Assembly: GCF_001635455.1 (NCBI RefSeq)
Contig: NZ_LWEH01000085.1
Coordinates: forward strand, 81,348 to 145,347
Origin: Vibrio sp. HI00D65
GTDB lineage: Bacteria; Pseudomonadota; Gammaproteobacteria; Enterobacterales; Vibrionaceae
Reading direction: 5' to 3'
Length of the DNA: 64,000 bases
Shown here: one piece after another, positions 59,801 to 64,000 of the stretch
Layout: each line of letters starts with the position of its first letter
Numbering within the stretch: the first letter of the stretch is position 1
Made by a program: the position numbers and the translations under genes
Notes under the pieces: generated by a model
What the model saw: the letters and a program-made list of their open reading frames with translations, nothing else
Databases searched by the model: none
What the model was told of the DNA's origin: nothing

Positions 59801-60598
59801 TCACTGGATTTGCTTTTGGATAAACTCAATAGAGTGCTGATTAAATTCTTCTGGATTTTCAACATTGCAAACATGACCACAGTTTGCGATTTCAACCAGT
59901 TCACTAGACTCATGTGCTTCAACCATCTCTTTAACGGGCTTGATGAACATGTAATCACGCTCTCCCATCAAGTAGAGGGTTGGAATTGGCAATTCGCGGT
60001 CTTTGAAATACTTCATTAGAGGGTTTACATCAGCCGTTAATATAAACCAACGTTTAAACTCTTTTTGACACAGTTTTTTGGCTTCACGGATAAATAAGTG
60101 ACGAGACTCTTTTTGACTTTTTTGTGGCATTACGATGTAAGCAAAAAGACTATAAAGCCACATGTAAGGAATGATGTGTTTACTTAGGTTTCCGAGTTTA
60201 ACTAACACCTGAGAGCGCGTATTGAGTTTAGTGACTGCACCACCTAATACCATTGAACGTACACGCCCTGCGGCTAGCTCTGCAATATTACGGACGATGA
60301 TAGTCCCTAACGACATGCCAACGAAATGAGCTGAACGAATTTTTAGATGATCGAGCACTTTAAGGATATCGAGAGTAACCGCTTTAAACGTGTAACGATT
60401 CGACATCAGATCTTTAAGGATATTGTCTGATTTACCGTGCCCTCTCAAATCAATTAGCAGCAAATTGAAATGTTGTTTATACGCCTTGATCTGCTTGAAC
60501 CAGATTGAGGAACTACCTCCAGCGCCATGCACAAATACCACCCACTCATCGCTCGTAGGGTGAGTAAATGTTTTATGAAATAATAAACTCTCAGACAT
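59801..60598 (-). CDS. Alpha/beta hydrolase
   Basis: A 265-residue cytoplasmic hydrolase: oxyanion loop VVFVHGAGGSSSIWF, strand LLLIDLRGHGKSD, Ser nucleophile elbow VGMSLGT near residue 95, Asp in YLMGERDYMFIKP and His in ANCGHVCNVENPEEF. Substrate unknown. The ATG at 60598 (MSESLLFHKTF) is preferred to an upstream in-frame ATG because it matches the usual distance to the first strand. It is monocistronic. Confidence 0.85.
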   Translation of the reverse strand: MSESLLFHKTFTHPTSDEWVVFVHGAGGSSSIWFKQIKAYKQHFNLLLIDLRGHGKSDNILKDLMSNRYTFKAVTLDILKVLDHLKIRSAHFVGMSLGTIIVRNIAELAAGRVRSMVLGGAVTKLNTRSQVLVKLGNLSKHIIPYMWLYSLFAYIVMPQKSQKESRHLFIREAKKLCQKEFKRWFILTADVNPLMKYFKDRELPIPTLYLMGERDYMFIKPVKEMVEAHESSELVEIANCGHVCNVENPEEFNQHSIEFIQKQIQ

Positions 60599-60800
60599 AC
60601 CTATCGCTTTAACTATTAATATGGAGCTATGCCTCATCATAAGGCGATTACTAAGGATATCACGCAATTGAGAAGATTAGGTGATAATAGTGTCAAGCCT
60701 ATAATTAGTTTTGTGAATGTCTTAACTGCCTTTTCAACCGAACTACAATGAGTTTGCAAGCTTTGTCTTAATATACTCGATGTACTCGGGCCGGAAAACA

Positions 60801-60828
60801 AAAAGGCGCCCTATTCTCAGAGCGCCTT
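60801..60828 (-). terminator. Terminator of glgCA
   Basis: An AAGGCGC / GCGCCTT stem with a 12-base loop and a minus-strand T-run lies about 54 bases after the glgA stop. Confidence 0.8.
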
Positions 60829-60881
60829 GTGTGAGTTCATATTATCTACTTTGCTAATTTGAGTATCTAGGTAAACTGTTA

Positions 60882-62336
60882 CTACATAGCAGAGTGGTAC
60901 ATTGCTAGATACCCTTTCGCAGCATCTTCCCAACTAAAATCTTTCTGCATAGCATAAAGCTGAATACGCTTAATTTCAGATGGGTTTTGTGCGTAAAGCA
61001 GCAACGAACGATGTAGAACGGCCAACAAAGCCTGCGGAGTCGGCTCTTCAAAAGCAAAGCCAGTCGCAACCTCTGGATCCTCATCATAATCATTAACACT
61101 GTCTTTTAGACCACCGACAGAGCGAACGATAGGCAAGGTGCCATAAGCCATACTGTAGATCTGGTTTAAACCACAAGGTTCAAACTCAGAAGGCATCAAG
61201 AAGAAGTCAGAACCCGCTTCAACTAAATGTGCTAATTCATTGTTGTATGCCTCTACAAAAGAGAATTTTTCTGAATGCAGTGCCGATAGCTCTTTCAGCT
61301 GGCTCGCTAAAACAGGGTCACCCGTACCTACAATCACAATCTGAAGCTCGTTCTTCAAGAACTGTTCTATGATAGGCAGCAAGTAGTGAACACCTTTCTG
61401 ATTCGTTAAACGACAAACCATCCCATATACTGCGCAATCGATGACCGGTAAGCCGACCTCTTGTTGCAGCTTCTGTTTACAAACTGATTTTCCACGCGCC
61501 ATGCTGTGTTTGGTCGCTTTGTATTTACGAGGAAGAAATGCATCCGTTTCTGGATTCCAAGCACCGTAGTCACAACCATTTAGGATTCCGACTAAATCTG
61601 AAGCTCTACGTTGAAACTCAGCCGCCATGCCATGACTACCAAGCTCTGTTTTTAGCTCTTCCGCGTACGTTGGGCTTACTGCGTTCACTTTATCTGCGCA
61701 TAACACACCAGCTTTAAGCATAGTCAAGTGCGTATCACTAACTGCAGCTTCCGGAACATTGCGGCTGTGCATTTCAGGAAGACATTGCAGCTCATCGTAT
61801 GAGAATACGCCTTTGAACACCGCGTTGTGGATTGAAATAACACTGCGCGTGTTCTCAAAGAATTCATGCTGTTGGTAGCGAGATTTAAGCAGGAGAGGAA
61901 CAAAGCCAGTATGCCAATCGTTCGCATGAATAATATCAGGCTGGAAACCAAGCTTAGGAAGCATGTCCAAACATGCTGCGCTGAAGAACGAAAAACGCTC
62001 ACCATTATCAGCATAAGCCTGATTATTTTCAGCGTACATTTCTGGACGGTCAAAGTATTTAGCACATTCAATACCAAACACTTGTACGCCTTCAACACTT
62101 AACTGCTTAACTTGATAAGCCGTATGCGGCCAATGATCGAGCTCTGTCGATAAAACAACTTCTGCAGAATCAATATTTGGAATATTGCGGTAAGCGGGGA
62201 TGGTCACTCGAACGTCCTGTTCGAGTGTTTGTAACGCTTTTGGCAGTGCCTTAGCTACATCAGCCAAGCCACCACTTTTAATCAAGCCTTCAACTTCAGA
62301 CGCTACAAAAAGTACCGAGAGAGTCTTAGTAACCAA
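60882..62336 (-). CDS. glgA: Glycogen synthase
   Basis: A GT5 enzyme of 484 residues that extends alpha-1,4-glucan from ADP-glucose. The N-terminal ADP-glucose loop VEGLIKSGGLADVAKALPKA lies near residue 15, NDWHTGFVPLLLKSRY near 139 and the C-terminal EPCGLNQIYSMAYGTLPIVR with the catalytic Glu. It overlaps the 3' end of glgC by 11 bases, so the two are coupled. Gene order glgC-glgA. Confidence 0.96.
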   Translation of the reverse strand: MVTKTLSVLFVASEVEGLIKSGGLADVAKALPKALQTLEQDVRVTIPAYRNIPNIDSAEVVLSTELDHWPHTAYQVKQLSVEGVQVFGIECAKYFDRPEMYAENNQAYADNGERFSFFSAACLDMLPKLGFQPDIIHANDWHTGFVPLLLKSRYQQHEFFENTRSVISIHNAVFKGVFSYDELQCLPEMHSRNVPEAAVSDTHLTMLKAGVLCADKVNAVSPTYAEELKTELGSHGMAAEFQRRASDLVGILNGCDYGAWNPETDAFLPRKYKATKHSMARGKSVCKQKLQQEVGLPVIDCAVYGMVCRLTNQKGVHYLLPIIEQFLKNELQIVIVGTGDPVLASQLKELSALHSEKFSFVEAYNNELAHLVEAGSDFFLMPSEFEPCGLNQIYSMAYGTLPIVRSVGGLKDSVNDYDEDPEVATGFAFEEPTPQALLAVLHRSLLLYAQNPSEIKRIQLYAMQKDFSWEDAAKGYLAMYHSAM

Positions 62337-63543
62337 CTCGTGCTCCTTTAGGGATTACTACTACACCATCGTCAGAGACGTGGTAATGCTTTTTGTCTTC
62401 TTTCAGGTTTACACCAATCTGTGTACCCGGTGCGATGTCTGCATCTTTATCGACGATAACACGACGAAGTACACAGCCCTCGCCCACTTTTACGTCGCCT
62501 AACAAGATACTCTCACTGATGTCACATGCTGATGCAATATTGCTACGGAAACCAAGCACACACTTCTCGATGCGAGAACCACGAACATAACTACCATTAC
62601 ACACTAAACTATCGATGATTTGAACACGGCCATTAGCCGAATCTGAAAACGTCGCTGGTGGTAACGGTGGGTAGTAAGTGTGCAGTGGCCACTTGCGGTT
62701 GTATAGTGAAAATGGTGCATCTTTCTCAAGAAGATCCATGTGAGCTTGCCAGTACGCGTCGATCGTACCTACATCACGCCAGTAAACTTCTTCTTTCTCA
62801 CCAGTAATGCGGTTAGTACTGAAGTCATACACAAATACATCACCACGTGGGAACATGAAAGGAATAATATCTTTGCCAAAGTCATGTGAAGAGCCTTCGC
62901 GATCCGCATCTTCAACAAGCTCTGCAAAAAGCTCATTTGCTTCAAATACGTAGTTACCCATTGAAACCAATGCCGAATCAGGGTCGCCAGGGATTGACTT
63001 AGGGTTTGCAGGCTTCTCTTCAAAGCCGATCATACGTCCTTCGGCATCAACTTCGATAACACCGAACTCTGATGCTTCAGCCAAAGGCATACGTAGAGCT
63101 GAAACCGTTAATGCCGCTTTCTTCTCTTTGTGGAAATCAAGCATCTGCTTAATATCCATTTTGTAGATGTGGTCAGAACCAAAGATACAAACTTGGTCCG
63201 GCTCTTCTAGCTGCATAAAGCGAAGGTTTTGATAGATTGCATCGGCAGTACCTTCATACCAACGCTTACCTGTACGCATTTGAGCAGGGATTGGGTCGAT
63301 AAAACGATCTGTTATACCACTGATATTCCATCCTTTTTTCATATGGTGGAACAGTGACTGTGACTTGAACTGCGTTAATACATAGATCTTCATTAGATCA
63401 GCGTTAACGAAGTTATTTAAAGCAAAATCAATTAAGCGGTAACTACCACCGAAAGGGACCGAGGGTTTGCTGCGCGATTCAGTTAAAGGTCTTAAACGTG
63501 AGCCTTCACCACCAGCAAGAATCATTCCCAATACACCAGCCAT
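62326..63543 (-). CDS. glgC: Glucose-1-phosphate adenylyltransferase
   Basis: Makes ADP-glucose for glycogen. The N-terminus MAGVLGMILAGGEGSRLRPL, SKPSVPFGGSYRLIDFALNN, GTADAIYQNL, VCIFGSDHIYKMDI and IGFEEKPANPKS are conserved nucleotidyltransferase motifs; the C-terminal part is a left-handed beta helix (RRVIVDKDADIAPGTQIG). The ATG at 63543 follows GGAG by seven bases; an upstream in-frame start would add 26 residues. Length is 405 residues. Regulation by fructose bisphosphate is typical of the family but not deduced here. Confidence 0.97.
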   Translation of the reverse strand: MAGVLGMILAGGEGSRLRPLTESRSKPSVPFGGSYRLIDFALNNFVNADLMKIYVLTQFKSQSLFHHMKKGWNISGITDRFIDPIPAQMRTGKRWYEGTADAIYQNLRFMQLEEPDQVCIFGSDHIYKMDIKQMLDFHKEKKAALTVSALRMPLAEASEFGVIEVDAEGRMIGFEEKPANPKSIPGDPDSALVSMGNYVFEANELFAELVEDADREGSSHDFGKDIIPFMFPRGDVFVYDFSTNRITGEKEEVYWRDVGTIDAYWQAHMDLLEKDAPFSLYNRKWPLHTYYPPLPPATFSDSANGRVQIIDSLVCNGSYVRGSRIEKCVLGFRSNIASACDISESILLGDVKVGEGCVLRRVIVDKDADIAPGTQIGVNLKEDKKHYHVSDDGVVVIPKGARVGY

Positions 63544-64000
63544 TTTATTCTCCATATATTTATAGCTTGTCGATGTCAGTACTCGTAGAAGTCTCTTTCT
63601 CTGGGGGATGAGCACTGACAATGATTTTGGTACTTAACGAACATCCATTCACATACAGTGACAGCATCCTAAGCCAAACGTTGTTTTTCGTGCACTATTG
63701 TTTGCACTTGGTTTTGTATACATTATCGACTTTTCAGCCGATTTCAATTTTTAATACGCCATTCTGTGCTATGCAAGCTGATTGCTTTCCTAAGACTTAA
63801 AGCAGCTCACATTACACCATTTGAGCGAAACATTACATTAACACCCAAAACACATCCGGTATACAACTAAAAACTGATCTTTGAGTTACAATATTTTAAT
63901 TAAGTTACATATTCGTTACAGTTGAATAAGATCGTGTAATTAATCTCTTAATTTATTTTACCCTGCGAATTTAACAAATAATTACAATTAAGATTCAGTT
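63544..64000. other. Gene-free AT-rich region upstream of glgC
   Basis: No reading frame longer than about 60 codons with family features, no RNA gene and no clear terminator could be supported in the last 457 bases. It should contain the glgCA promoter, but no convincing -35/-10 pair or operator is apparent. Confidence 0.6.

Noticed and set aside
63700..64000. Possible additional small gene or small RNA upstream of glgC
   Set aside because: AT-rich sequence without a convincing start, ribosome-binding site, stable hairpin with T-run, or conserved motif.

Overview
The window looks like about 64 kb of the large chromosome of a marine Vibrio, probably near the Splendidus clade; that placement is recalled from gene order and protein resemblance and was not searched. 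Diagnostic blocks are nadA-cpoB-pal-tolBARQ-ybgC next to cydAB-cydX-ybgE and ruvBA-ruvC-aspS, then cmoAB, mukFEB with cmoM and elyC, torR/torD, purR, tfoY preceded by a cyclic di-GMP riboswitch, and glgCA. Base composition is even and most of the window is core genome.

Layout. 1-4137: an envelope-sugar module (ArnT-like membrane glycosyltransferase cut by the window edge, and a polyprenyl-phosphate sugar transferase) divergent from a two-component system. 4288-8727: a PLP enzyme, a dienelactone-hydrolase-like protein, D-amino acid dehydrogenase dadA and a LysR regulator. 8987-14416: a TRAP transporter operon with a HAD phosphatase, divergent from a glycerophosphodiester phosphodiesterase and a DeoR/GlpR-like regulator; this reads as one catabolic unit for a phosphorylated glycerol compound. 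14503-15741: a glutamate/sodium symporter gene broken by an in-frame amber codon and carrying an 8-bp tandem repeat. 15995-16085: tRNA-Ser(GGA). 16246-21320: alaE, a hybrid sensor kinase, a UPF0149 protein and a potassium channel.

21496-28161 is the nadA and Tol-Pal block. 28355-31526 is the cytochrome bd oxidase operon, with the small subunit cydX, and upstream of it a consensus FNR box and an ArcA-type direct repeat. 32078-38119 is ruvBA, a chemotaxis receptor lying between ruvA and ruvC, then ruvC and aspS. 38416-41251 holds a DUF72 gene and cmoA-cmoB (wobble uridine modification); cmoM, which acts on the same modified base, lies at 52753-53538.

41491-44735 is a compact three-gene unit: a lipoprotein with a retropepsin-like domain, a seven-helix membrane protein with an inactive-transglutaminase domain, and an ATP-grasp glutamate-ligase-like protein. 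It is the best candidate for an incompletely described system. It is followed by a decayed ISL3-type insertion sequence (44800-46001) with recognisable inverted repeats, a near-perfect 8-bp target duplication and three disabling lesions. The muk condensin operon, elyC, torR/torD, purR with a structured leader, the riboswitch and tfoY, two small membrane or zinc-ribbon genes, an alpha/beta hydrolase and glgCA complete the window. The last 457 bases carry no gene that can be supported.
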